Shown here: one piece after another, positions 7,672-14,439 of the stretch
How positions within the stretch are numbered: position 1 is the first letter of the stretch
Layout of the letters: the number at the start of each line of letters is the position of its first letter
Source: Flavobacteriaceae bacterium
GTDB lineage: Bacteria; Bacteroidota; Bacteroidia; Flavobacteriales; Flavobacteriaceae
Assembly: GCA_030625995.1 (NCBI GenBank)
Contig: DAOUPU010000044.1
Location: forward strand, 1 to 14,439
Length of the DNA stretch: 14,439 nt
Reading direction: 5' to 3'
Program-made: the position numbers and the translations under genes
Notes under the pieces: model-generated
Databases searched by the model: none
Seen by the model: only the letters and a program-made list of their open reading frames with translations
What the model was told of the DNA's origin: nothing

Positions 7672-7700
7672 AATAAACGTCCGTTTTAATGGCGTTTATT
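7672..7700. repeat. hairpin-forming dyad between transposase remnant and PepSY genes
   Basis: AATAAACG (7672-7679) pairs with CGTTTATT (7693-7700), and CC/GG inside extends the stem to 10 pairs with one bulged T and an 8-base loop. It lies about 40 bases past the stop of the downstream PepSY gene and about 100 bases before the start of the transposase fragment. It might be part of the transposon end or an mRNA 3' structure. There is no T run on the PepSY strand, so a Rho-independent terminator is not supported. Confidence 0.35.
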
Positions 7701-7740
7701 TTGCGTTATATGTTATAGCCAAATTTTCAACTGTTTTCAT

Positions 7741-8370
7741 TTAAAAAAATAAAAAATAAATACAAAAAATAAAACCTCCTGATATTGAAACAAGTCCGAG
7801 GTAAAACCTTTTCTTCGGAATTTGAAGCCACATGTACCAGCTTCCCAAGCAAATTATAATAAGACTTACCGATATAATATCTAATGAAAGACTCCAAATA
7901 AAAGCCATTATTGGTTGATATATTTCTTCTTGTTCTTTTTGAGTTGGATTTCGTAATTTATGCAATGATCTCAATACTGCCCATTGATCCAATTTTGTTT
8001 CTTTGATCAATATTTTACCATCATTAAGACCAGCTTGTATATCGTATCGCGTTCCTGGTTTTGAGATAATAAAATTCAAATAGACAGAGTCGGTTGAATA
8101 CCTTAAATTAACAATGCTACCATTCAGGTTTAGATTATTCATGATTTCATTCACAAGTGTGTGTTTCTCTCTCACTTTACTTATTTCAATCATTTTATCA
8201 TAGCTGATTACCTTTCTTTTCTCCCAGGAATTGGCAAACTCCCAGTGATGATTCAGCAGCAATCCACTTATCCCAAATAACCATATAAAAAGAAGTGAGA
8301 ATAAGCCAAGGTGTATATGGATTTTGCGATTCCATTTTATCAAATTTTTCTTTTGCTTTGTGATATCCAT
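7741..8370 (-). CDS. PepSY-associated transmembrane protein, second of a tandem pair
   Basis: A small inner-membrane protein of about 209 residues from the ATG at 8370; a TTG three codons upstream (8379) would overlap the previous stop. It has an N-terminal helix with histidines just before it (KIHIHLGLFSLLFIWLFGIS, then LLLNHHWEF), a roughly 100-residue extracytoplasmic PepSY-like region (for example KPGTRYDIQAGLNDGKILI), a short LHKLRNP motif, and two C-terminal helices ending in phenylalanines. The arrangement is that of the PepSY_TM family, members of which are linked to iron or siderophore reduction and transport in other bacteria; a role here is inferred only. It starts 5 bases after the upstream paralogue ends, so the two are co-transcribed and probably work together. 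Confidence 0.78.
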   Translation of the reverse strand: MDITKQKKNLIKWNRKIHIHLGLFSLLFIWLFGISGLLLNHHWEFANSWEKRKVISYDKMIEISKVREKHTLVNEIMNNLNLNGSIVNLRYSTDSVYLNFIISKPGTRYDIQAGLNDGKILIKETKLDQWAVLRSLHKLRNPTQKEQEEIYQPIMAFIWSLSLDIISVSLIIICLGSWYMWLQIPKKRFYLGLVSISGGFIFCIYFLFF

Positions 8371-8375
8371 TTTAA

Positions 8376-9002
8376 TCAAACTGTTAGGCCAATGACAAGT
8401 GAAACAATGGAAAGAAACCCAATTAATAGTGCAATTAGTCCTATGTATCTTTCATTTTTTAAGTAGTACCAAAGAAGAACCCCTGTAATACTTGATAAAA
8501 AAAGACAGATTACAGAGAAATCAACCACTGAACTCCAAAATTTAGTAAACACCCAGTTACCGCGGATATTTGTATTATGGGGACCTGGCATTTTATGTAG
8601 CCAGATCAGTTTCTTCCAAAAGTTTGTTTTTTCACTATGAATATAAGCTATACCAGAAATTAGATCTGCTTTAATTGAAATCCTGTATCCTGGTTTTGTT
8701 ACTGGAATATACATGGTGATGGAATCCCCAAAAATATTGGATATTTCTCCTTTAATATTTAATTGCTTTATAATATCCTTAGCATAGTCAATCTTTGTTA
8801 TGTTAGGGCTTGGCAAATTAAACCTGACAGTCTCATCAATTTTTTCTTCAACCGAAAAAGACCATTTTTGCCAATCTTCTTGCCAATCAATAAAATCATG
8901 GTTTAGAATCAAGGCACTAATCGAAAATACTATGATAAAAGGACTGATGAATAGACCAGCATGCAAATGAATATCTTTAATTATTTTATAGTATTTTTTC
9001 AT
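8376..9002 (-). CDS. PepSY-associated transmembrane protein, first of a tandem pair
   Basis: A membrane protein of 208 residues from the ATG at 9002; an in-frame TTG at 9035 would add eleven residues that look non-family, so I prefer the ATG. It has the same plan as its downstream neighbour: IKDIHLHAGLFISPFIIVFS then ALILNHDF in helix 1, an external domain with TKPGYRISIKADLISGIAYI, a WLHKMPGPHN motif, then two further helices. The shared HxHxGLF, LILNH, KPG-R and LHK positions show the pair arose by tandem duplication. In PepSY_TM proteins conserved histidines near the membrane have been suggested to hold haem or metal; this is family knowledge and not shown here. It is the leading gene of a two-gene unit, and the promoter in the 298 bases upstream cannot be placed. 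Confidence 0.78.
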   Translation of the reverse strand: MKKYYKIIKDIHLHAGLFISPFIIVFSISALILNHDFIDWQEDWQKWSFSVEEKIDETVRFNLPSPNITKIDYAKDIIKQLNIKGEISNIFGDSITMYIPVTKPGYRISIKADLISGIAYIHSEKTNFWKKLIWLHKMPGPHNTNIRGNWVFTKFWSSVVDFSVICLFLSSITGVLLWYYLKNERYIGLIALLIGFLSIVSLVIGLTV

Positions 9003-9300
9003 GCTTATGTTTTGACTCGAGTTTAATGACGGCAATGTTCTTTAAGATACATTGTTTACAAAAGTTGAAGCGGGTTACAACCTTTGGATTTATTACTATC
9101 ACGCCTATTTTGTATATACATCCTAAGTTTGCTTTTAATTATATTAACTAATTAATAGAAAGAACAACAGAGCAGAGTAAGGTTATTATATATGTAGGAA
9201 CTTTAGATTCCGTCAACAATGAAAATCCCTGCTCTTTTATTACTTAAATAGGTTCAGTTCTTTAGGCCTTTAGAGCCTGTTTATTTACCACTCATCATAA
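9003..9300. other. intergenic region, no gene seen
   Basis: About 300 bases between the sulfatase stop and the PepSY pair, all on the minus strand. No open frame of note was found. A minus-strand scrap at about 9208-9240 (KRAGIFIVDGI then stop) resembles the end of some secreted proteins but is too short to call. A 24-base segment at 9042-9065 resembles one at 7356-7378. A weak AGGC/GCCT dyad near 9265-9279 lacks a T run and is not called a terminator. Confidence 0.4.
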
Positions 9301-10779
9301 TTATGGCTTTTTAGTACCTCCTCCACTTCCTAAATAAGGATGATTGTCAAATTCATCATAATCAGGATTTTTAACTCGTGGATCATTAAGAATTGTAAGT
9401 TTATTATGAAGCTTTACCCTCAAACTTTCCAATATTCTAACATAAACAGAATCTGTTGCGATATTATTCAATTGATCCGGATCGTTCTTCAAATCGTAAA
9501 GTTCTTCTACTGGCCTTTTTGCAAAAGAAAGCTGGTATGCCCGAAAATGCTCCTCATCTTTGTCTTTATTTTTTATAATATAATCTTTTGTTGGGCCCCC
9601 ATCACAATCGGAATACCATTGATTTGGAAAGTTGGTATATCCTAACTTGCCTGTACCAGCAGGCCACAAATCAGGTTTGTAATTACGGATGTAGAGAAAT
9701 TCCTTATTTCTATATCCACGCGAAGGGTAGCCACCCATATTGGGTTTCTCTTGAGCAGGAACATGTCGTTCCCTGCCAAAAACGATGTCTGAACGATTAT
9801 CAGGATCTATCATTCCTGTCTTATTTGACTTTAAAATATTAACAAAACTTTTGCCTGTCATATCTTCTGAAACTTTTATTCCAGTAATTTCTAGCAGTGT
9901 AGGCGCAATATCCACAAACGAAATAAAGTCATCTACGTTTCGGCCAGCTTTTACTTCCTTCCCCCAGCGGATGGCAAATGGAACACGTACCCCCGAATCG
10001 TAAAGATTTCCTTTACAACGTGGGAAAGGCATACCATGGTCACCTGTCATAATAATAATGGTGTTTTCCAACAAACCGTGTTTCTCAAGTTGAGCTATGA
10101 CTGAACCTACAAGACTATCCCATCGCTGCACTTCAAAGTAATAATCGGCAATATCGTTTCGTATTATATCCGATTTCGGATAATGTTTAAAGAAGTGAAC
10201 TTTTGAAATATCTATTCCACTCTGCTTTCCAGAGCTTCTTTCATATCCTCGATGTGGGTCTGAAGTACCTAACCAGAAAAAGAATGGTGTCTTCTTTGCA
10301 TTTGTGTATTCAAGAAATTCTTCAAATGTTTGATATGCTTCGTTTGACGGATGTGAGCCATGGTGGGTAATCCAATTATCTAAATTACCAGGTCCCCAAG
10401 TTTTTGCTTTGGTTCTTCCTGTAACATAACCATGATCAGCTAATAAGTGTATAAAGCTTTGATGATTTTCAGGAAGTGTACTCCACAGGTTCGCTCCAGA
10501 TCCAAGTTCCCAATGATATTTTCCTGTTATGAAAGCATTTCTGCTTGGAGTACAAGATGGGCTTGACACATAAGCATGATTAAAGAGAATTCCTTCATTT
10601 GCAATTCTATCAAAATTTGGTGTTTTTACAGCACTATCCCCATAAGCCCCTGCATGAGGCCATCCCCAATCGTCCGCAAGGCAAAAAACAATGTTGGGAT
10701 ATTGATTTTGATTAACTTGTCCAATAGCAAATCTCATGACAAAGGATACAAAAAGTAGTGTAAGCAAATATCTTTTCAT
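9301..10779 (-). CDS. S1-family sulfatase (sulfamidase-like group)
   Basis: A 492-residue secreted sulfatase. Signal peptide residues 1-20 (LLTLLFVSFVMRFAIG). Landmarks: metal-binding DD at 36-37 in FCLADDWGW, formylglycine precursor C76 in SPSCTPSR, TGKYHWELG with K87, GTSDPHRGY with H176, and DH at 247-248 (MTGDHGMPF) followed by K256. The DDWGW, SPSCTPSRNAFITGKY and DPHRGY wording resembles the group that contains heparan N-sulfatase, but bacterial members act on several sulfated glycans and the substrate is open. It is full length. The ATG at 10779 follows an A/T-rich leader. It lies 141 bases after the propeller gene on the same strand and may be co-expressed with it. It differs strongly from the other sulfatase in the window, so it should recognise a different linkage. 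Confidence 0.94.
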   Translation of the reverse strand: MKRYLLTLLFVSFVMRFAIGQVNQNQYPNIVFCLADDWGWPHAGAYGDSAVKTPNFDRIANEGILFNHAYVSSPSCTPSRNAFITGKYHWELGSGANLWSTLPENHQSFIHLLADHGYVTGRTKAKTWGPGNLDNWITHHGSHPSNEAYQTFEEFLEYTNAKKTPFFFWLGTSDPHRGYERSSGKQSGIDISKVHFFKHYPKSDIIRNDIADYYFEVQRWDSLVGSVIAQLEKHGLLENTIIIMTGDHGMPFPRCKGNLYDSGVRVPFAIRWGKEVKAGRNVDDFISFVDIAPTLLEITGIKVSEDMTGKSFVNILKSNKTGMIDPDNRSDIVFGRERHVPAQEKPNMGGYPSRGYRNKEFLYIRNYKPDLWPAGTGKLGYTNFPNQWYSDCDGGPTKDYIIKNKDKDEEHFRAYQLSFAKRPVEELYDLKNDPDQLNNIATDSVYVRILESLRVKLHNKLTILNDPRVKNPDYDEFDNHPYLGSGGGTKKP

Positions 10780-10920
10780 ATTTTAAAATTTAGTTTATTT
10801 GGTGAGATTGGGATTTCAATGCTCGTATCTTTCAATTTATTACTGTGTTTATTTATTGACATCAAAATCATTATTAGAACTAACTGACAAATGCACTATA
10901 TTTTTGGTTATCCTGAGTTT

Positions 10921-12054
10921 CTAATCTATCAATTTGTTTTCAAGATAAATATGAAGTCCTCCATGCCAGGGCTTTGCGCAAATGTCAATATCACCATCGT
11001 TATCAACATCTGCTGCTACCGCTTCATGTATCCTTTTTCCCTTAAGGATTACATGTTCTTTCCACTTTCTGCCATCACCAGAAACATTTTCCCAGATAAT
11101 AAGTTTATGTGTTTCCTGAGATAAGGGACCACCACCTGACAAAACATCCATATCACCATCACCGTCAAAATCTGCTAATGCAAGCGAGTGGAAGTCCTGG
11201 TTAGTCGTATCATCAGATATAGGATGAAAAACAAAGGTTTCCGCCTTATTTAGATTTTCAAACCAGAAAACTCTGCCATTTTTAGTATCACTTTCAGCTT
11301 CTACGATATCTAAATCGTTATCCATATCTAAATCGATACACACGGTTTTAAGAGATAATCCAAACTTGTCGGGTCGGTTGCCTCCTGGAGGAACCAACGT
11401 TTGATGAATTTCCCATTTACCTCCTTTACTATCCAGATTTTCAAACCAGACATTGCCTCTGACAATATCTATATCATTATCATTATCCAGGTCGCCATAA
11501 CCAATAGGAGCTATACCTCCATGGATACCAGGTCCGATTATTGAGTAATCCCAATTTGCATTATAGTCGTCTGGGATTTTGTACCAAACCAAAACTGAAT
11601 GATTCGGATCATTTGATAAGGAAACAATATCTTCTATTCCGTCTCCATCAATATCAACAACTACATTATCATGACAACTTATCATATTTTTCTTATGCAA
11701 AATAAAAATTTCATTTCTTGGTTTACCTGTGTTTTCATACCAAGAGTCACCTACCACAAAATCTATCCAGTTATCATGGTTCACATCAATTGAACAGCCT
11801 CCAACATCAGTTTTAGCACCTTTACCTAACTCGTGTAATTTCCATTCATTGGATGAAATATATTCATACCAATACATTTCACCAAAACGTCCAAAAACCC
11901 AATCTAAGTCATTATCATTATCTACATCAACGAGACTGGTTTGCCCCATTCTATTAAGAAATTTACCAATTTCGTGATATTCAAATTTCATTTTTTGTCC
12001 AAAAGATTGAACACTCGAAAAGATTATTAAAACGATTATTAAAGCTATTTTCAT
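10921..12054 (-). CDS. secreted FG-GAP/VCBS seven-repeat beta-propeller protein
   Basis: A 377-residue exported protein with a signal peptide ending near SVQSFGQ. Seven calcium-binding-type motifs follow in order: DVDNDNDLD, DVNHDNWID, DIDGDGIED, DLDNDNDID, DLDMDNDLD, DFDGDGDMD and DVDNDGDID, each preceded by a hydrophobic strand and mostly followed by a WYEN/WFEN strand. Seven FG-GAP/VCBS repeats predict one closed seven-bladed propeller with bound calcium. No catalytic domain is attached, so its job may be glycan or protein binding; related proteins are commonly encoded in Bacteroidota glycan loci. The start is the ATG at 12054, preceded by AAAAGGAATT, one of the few leaders here that resembles a ribosome binding site. 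The ISAs1 element ends 109 bases upstream and could influence its promoter. Confidence 0.9.
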   Translation of the reverse strand: MKIALIIVLIIFSSVQSFGQKMKFEYHEIGKFLNRMGQTSLVDVDNDNDLDWVFGRFGEMYWYEYISSNEWKLHELGKGAKTDVGGCSIDVNHDNWIDFVVGDSWYENTGKPRNEIFILHKKNMISCHDNVVVDIDGDGIEDIVSLSNDPNHSVLVWYKIPDDYNANWDYSIIGPGIHGGIAPIGYGDLDNDNDIDIVRGNVWFENLDSKGGKWEIHQTLVPPGGNRPDKFGLSLKTVCIDLDMDNDLDIVEAESDTKNGRVFWFENLNKAETFVFHPISDDTTNQDFHSLALADFDGDGDMDVLSGGGPLSQETHKLIIWENVSGDGRKWKEHVILKGKRIHEAVAADVDNDGDIDICAKPWHGGLHIYLENKLID

Positions 12055-12153
12055 ACCAATTCCTTTTAAATGATGACTAACTACTTGCTAAACGCAGTTC
12101 TAAATAAAGAAAGGAAAGATAATGTATTTTTATAATAACTCAATAATATCTGC

Positions 12154-12163
12154 ATACCAGTCT
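12154..12163. repeat. 10-bp target site duplication, left copy
   Basis: ATACCAGTCT directly before the left inverted repeat, identical to 13418-13427. A perfect duplication shows that this element inserted here by transposition and has not been rearranged since. Confidence 0.95.
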
Positions 12164-12180
12164 CAGGGCAAACGCATCAT
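12164..12180. repeat. left terminal inverted repeat of the ISAs1-family element
   Basis: CAGGGCAAACGCATCAT, an exact inverse complement of 13401-13417. Pairing stops at the next base. The repeat lies 123 bases before the transposase start codon. Confidence 0.95.
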
Positions 12181-12273
12181 TATTTCTTAAAAATGAATGA
12201 TGTATTTAGTTGATAATATGTTGCAAAACAGATAAGTAATTGTTGTTTTTTACATAATAAAATTGTATATTAT

Positions 12274-12286
12274 TCTGATTATCAGA
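12274..12286. promoter_or_regulatory. small palindrome upstream of the transposase start
   Basis: TCTGAT-T-ATCAGA is a perfect 6-base inverted repeat 18 bases before the ATG at 12304. It could be an operator or mRNA structure limiting transposase expression, but chance is possible in such AT-rich DNA. Confidence 0.2.
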
Positions 12287-12303
12287 TAAATAACACAATT
12301 ATT

Positions 12304-13404
12304 ATGTCAAGTAAATTAATAACGATTTTTAGTAAAATAGACGATCCCAGACGCGATATAACGAAGCAACACAAATTGGAAGATATCCTTCTTATGGGAA
12401 TAATTTCGGTAATATGTGGAGCAAGTTCTTGGAACGAAATTGAATTATATTCTAAAACAAAAGAAGATTTTTTAAGAACTTTTCTTGAACTGCCCAATGG
12501 TGTGCCTTCACATGACACCTTTAATAGAGTATTTTCAGCAATAGATAGTAAACAATTTGAAACTTGTTTTATTGAATGGATTAATTCTATAGCAAAAATC
12601 ACTAAAAAGGAAGTAATTGCCATAGATGGTAAAACAATAAGAGGAGCCAAATCCAATGGAAATAAGTCTCCTGTTCATATGGTTAGCGCATGGGCTTGTG
12701 AAAATAACATAGTCCTTGGGCAAGTACGAACTGAAGAAAAATCAAATGAAATAACAGCAATTCCTGAGCTATTAGAAGTTTTAAGTATTGAACAATCCAT
12801 AATTACAATTGATGCTATGGGATGTCAGAAAGATATTGCCTCAAAAATAATTAAAGAAAAGGCCGACTATATTTTAGCAGTAAAACTAAATCAGGAATAT
12901 CTTTATGAGAATATTGAAGATGAATTTAGATTTGGAAAAGAGGTAAAAACACATTTATCGGAAGAGCTGGATCATGGTCGGATTGAAAGCAGAAGATGTA
13001 GTATAATTACTGATTTTCAATTTATTGAAGATATTGAAAAGTGGAGTGGTTTAAGAACTGTAATAAAAATAGAAAGTATTCGAGAATTTAAAAACTCAGA
13101 TAGACCAATAGAAAGAGCTACAAGATTTTATATTTCAAGCCTTGTGGCAGAACCAGAGGAGTTCCAAAAAGCGATTAGATCTCATTGGGCTGTTGAGAAC
13201 AAGCTTCATTGGACCTTAGATGTTGCATTTGGAGAAGATGCTTCAAGAAAACGAACCGGAAATGCCGCTCAAAACTTTTCAATTCTAAATAAAATAGCGT
13301 TAAATATCTTAAAAAATGATTCAACATATAAGGTGGGCGTTAAAAGCAGACGATTAAAAGCTGGTTGGGATAATCAGTATTTGATGAAATTGCTGAATTT
13401 ATGA
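12304..13404 (+). CDS. ISAs1-family transposase
   Basis: A 366-residue DDE transposase that cuts and joins the element's ends. The N-terminal part (residues about 1-95) is the associated domain typical of ISAs1/H-repeat proteins (IDDPRRD, GVPSHDTFNRVFSAID). The catalytic residues are probably D108 in AIDGKTIRGA, D170 in ITIDAMGCQ and E298 in SHWAVENKLHWTLDV. The length is normal for the family and no break is seen, so the protein should be active. The stop codon lies within the right inverted repeat. The ATG at 12304 gives the expected N-terminus. Confidence 0.95.
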   Translation: MSSKLITIFSKIDDPRRDITKQHKLEDILLMGIISVICGASSWNEIELYSKTKEDFLRTFLELPNGVPSHDTFNRVFSAIDSKQFETCFIEWINSIAKITKKEVIAIDGKTIRGAKSNGNKSPVHMVSAWACENNIVLGQVRTEEKSNEITAIPELLEVLSIEQSIITIDAMGCQKDIASKIIKEKADYILAVKLNQEYLYENIEDEFRFGKEVKTHLSEELDHGRIESRRCSIITDFQFIEDIEKWSGLRTVIKIESIREFKNSDRPIERATRFYISSLVAEPEEFQKAIRSHWAVENKLHWTLDVAFGEDASRKRTGNAAQNFSILNKIALNILKNDSTYKVGVKSRRLKAGWDNQYLMKLLNL

Positions 13405-13417
13405 TGCGTTTGCCCTG
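13401..13417. repeat. right terminal inverted repeat of the ISAs1-family element
   Basis: ATGATGCGTTTGCCCTG, the exact inverse complement of the left end. It contains the TGA that stops the transposase. Confidence 0.95.
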
Positions 13418-13427
13418 ATACCAGTCT
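13418..13427. repeat. 10-bp target site duplication, right copy
   Basis: ATACCAGTCT directly after the right inverted repeat, identical to the left copy. On the minus strand it encodes part of VDWY in the interrupted transposase. Confidence 0.95.
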
Positions 13428-13900
13428 ACTAAAGTAGCACCTTTATTGTTGTTGGCAAATGTTTGCACAGCTTCTAAATGATGTGCTGTATGATTTTCAA
13501 GATCTATGGCAGCTATTCCTGCTATCTCTAATCCCCACTTGTCGCGTCCTGCAACTCCAGACCAAAAATAACTAACTTCCGGTGTGCTTTTACCTGACTT
13601 GTTGATATAGCTCGGATCAAACTCTATGGCATATTTATTCCCTCCAGTAGAGTGTACAAGTTGTTTGTTAAATTCTAAAAAATTGAACTTCTTTTCAAAT
13701 TGTTGTCTGTAACTTTGTTCTTTGTAATTACCATAACGAGATAACTGTAAAAAGTTGATTCTTCCTTTTACACTTAGCAAAAGAATAAATATTTCAACTT
13801 TAAAGTCTTTTCTCCGTTTGTTAATATTTAGTAATTTATTTAATATATTGAGAATTAGATCATTATAAATTTTAATTCCCTTGGTAGTCATGTCTTTAAC

Positions 13901-13916
13901 AGATTATAGTTAATCT
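13901..13916. repeat. short dyad ahead of the interrupted transposase
   Basis: AGATTA-TAGT-TAATCT, a perfect 6-base stem just upstream of the ATG at 13891. It may be a regulatory site or part of the old element's end; chance is possible. Confidence 0.2.
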
Positions 13917-14033
13917 ATTAAAGTGCTGACTATTAATTGTTTATGTTACTTCTTAACGAGGCGTTGTAAAAATTTATCCTTATTTTATTATATTAATTTT
14001 CCATTTTCGAAAGGTAATTCTTTCACATTTATT

Positions 14034-14050
14034 AGGATAAATTTTATCCT
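14034..14050. promoter_or_regulatory. 17-bp perfect palindrome, copy B
   Basis: AGGATAAA-T-TTTATCCT, identical to 2744-2760. Here it sits about 200 bases past the hydrolase stop codon. Since it is downstream of the hydrolase in both copies, a role at the mRNA 3' end is as likely as an operator. Confidence 0.3.
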
Positions 14051-14247
14051 TGTTTCCCCTGTTTGGATTTTTAAATCTTTTTAAAACTATATATTTTAAG
14101 GATATTTCACCTTCTAAGCAAATCATTTAGTGCCCTAAAACAATTGAATAATAATTCATCAGATACTTTACTATAGACAATCCTCCCTTAAAAGAGGAAA
14201 AATATTAATTGAATAGATGTTAAATCAAATACATTTTTCAGTTTGCC

Positions 14248-14439
14248 CTACTTAATAGCATCATAACGCCACACTTTGTCGTGCATAGTGTAAAGTTTGT
14301 ATTCCTTTCCGTCAAAGACCAATACGGGACTCGAATGATCACCTTCGACAATTGGATTATTAGGATATTTTATCCAGTTCACCAAATCGGTAGACATGGC
14401 CACGTTGGAAGTCCATAAAGCTACAACATCAGGATCCAT
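14248..14439 (-). CDS. beta-propeller glycoside hydrolase (GH43/GH117-like), C-terminal part only
   Basis: The last 63 codons before the TAG at 14248, with the gene continuing beyond the right edge. The reading (DPDVVALWTSNVAMSTDLVN, NPIV, HSSPVLVFDGKEYKLYTMHD, KVWRYDAIK) is the final propeller blade of a glycoside hydrolase, differing from copy A at 6 of 63 residues. Unlike copy A, nothing visible here suggests truncation, so this could be the intact relative. The start and active site are outside the window. Direction and theme match the sulfatase genes. Confidence 0.62.
   Translation of the reverse strand: MDPDVVALWTSNVAMSTDLVNWIKYPNNPIVEGDHSSPVLVFDGKEYKLYTMHDKVWRYDAIK

Larger units (their letters stand above)
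12164..13417 (+). mobile_element. complete ISAs1-family insertion sequence
   Basis: A 1254-bp element bounded by perfect 17-bp inverted repeats (CAGGGCAAACGCATCAT at 12164-12180 and its complement at 13401-13417) and by a 10-bp direct duplication of ATACCAGTCT. It carries one intact transposase gene. Family identity comes from the transposase. The target was an older transposase gene fragment on the opposite strand, so the site is a nested insertion. Intact ends, gene and duplication indicate a recent, probably mobile copy. Confidence 0.95.
12130..13891 (-). pseudogene. DDE transposase fragment interrupted by the ISAs1-family element
   Basis: The minus strand starts with the ATG at 13891 and encodes 158 residues to 13418, where the insertion sequence begins. 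These include ...YAIEFDPSYINKSGKSTP, SYFWSGVAG and GLEIAGIAAIDLENHTAHHL EAVQT, the front half of a DDE domain common in Bacteroidota IS4-like transposases (D in FDPSYI). Removing the element and one duplication joins DWY to ADIIELL and a TAA at 12130-12132, giving only 165 residues. The gene was therefore already truncated or frameshifted before the insertion. The open frame continuing past 13418 into the element is artefactual. The remainder of the DDE core is missing, so no function is expected. The family assignment is approximate. Confidence 0.7.
13967..14439. repeat. long direct repeat, copy B
   Basis: The second copy of the segment at 2677-3150, cut by the window edge. It starts abruptly 76 bases upstream of the interrupted transposase start, so the left edge may have been set by that older element. 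The non-coding part covers 13967-14247 and includes no gene. The same palindrome (14034-14050) is conserved without change. Confidence 0.95.

Noticed and set aside
7640..7720. integron attC-like site around the hairpin (GCGTTATATGTTATAGCC)
   Set aside because: No proper core sites (RYYYAAC and GTTRRRY) in paired positions and no integrase in the window.
9255..9285. Rho-independent terminator after the second sulfatase
   Set aside because: The AGGC/GCCT stem has only 4 pairs and there is no T run on the coding strand.
10863..10891. Bacteroidota-type promoter (TTTG ... TGATTTTG on minus) ahead of the second sulfatase
   Set aside because: One mismatch in the -7 box and a 17-base spacing, shorter than usual; too weak to call.
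13340..13417. C-terminal residues of the minus frame 13340-13891 (QGKRIINSAISS...)
   Set aside because: This part is read through the right end of the insertion sequence, so it is not native to the interrupted transposase.
1..14439. CRISPR array, tRNA, rRNA, origin of replication, defence or toxin-antitoxin system
   Set aside because: No regularly spaced repeats, no cloverleaf or rRNA sequence, and no such protein families were seen on either strand.

Overview
This 14.4 kb window is AT-rich and looks like chromosomal accessory DNA from a polysaccharide-degrading member of the Bacteroidota. The reasons are two secreted S1 sulfatases, a secreted seven-repeat FG-GAP/VCBS propeller protein, a lipoprotein-like FAD oxidoreductase, the start of a Bacteroidota-type ECF sigma factor, the ends of two propeller-type glycoside hydrolases, and few recognisable Shine-Dalgarno sequences. 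The organism is probably aquatic or marine, because sulfatase-rich loci are typical there. That is inference, and no genus can be named. No SusC/SusD pair lies in the window.

Layout from left to right. Positions 1-2511 hold a possible gene scrap, an Nramp-superfamily transporter (+) and a convergent DeoR-family regulator (-). Positions 2512-3562 are a scar zone: the 3' end of a glycoside hydrolase (-) with its long downstream region, joined to the first 36 codons of an ECF sigma factor (+). Positions 3563-6664 hold a FAD oxidoreductase and an S1 sulfatase, both on minus and probably one unit. Positions 6766-7700 are a second scar zone: a multiply broken C-terminal enzyme remnant, the first 60 codons of an IS1182-type transposase and a hairpin. 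Positions 7741-9002 hold two tandem paralogous PepSY-type membrane proteins (-). Positions 9301-12054 hold a second S1 sulfatase and the propeller protein (-). Positions 12130-13891 hold an intact ISAs1-family element with perfect 17-bp terminal inverted repeats and a 10-bp target duplication, inserted inside an older broken transposase. From 13967 to the right edge lies a second copy of the glycoside-hydrolase 3' end seen at 2677-3150.

The intact enzymes fit together as part of a sulfated-glycan utilisation locus: the sulfatases desulfate, the propeller protein may bind glycan or support an enzyme, the glycoside hydrolases cleave, and the FAD enzyme may oxidise a sugar or act on a product. 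The DeoR/AgaR-like protein is a candidate sugar-phosphate-responsive repressor. These links rest on gene families and adjacency only.

The most distinctive observations are the mosaic repeat, in which the non-coding downstream region is about 97% identical between copies while the coding part drops abruptly to about 78%; three gene fragments that conventional ORF calling misses; the nested insertion; and an Nramp-like transporter lacking the canonical metal-binding motifs and a normal start codon. I found no convincing complete, previously undescribed system.
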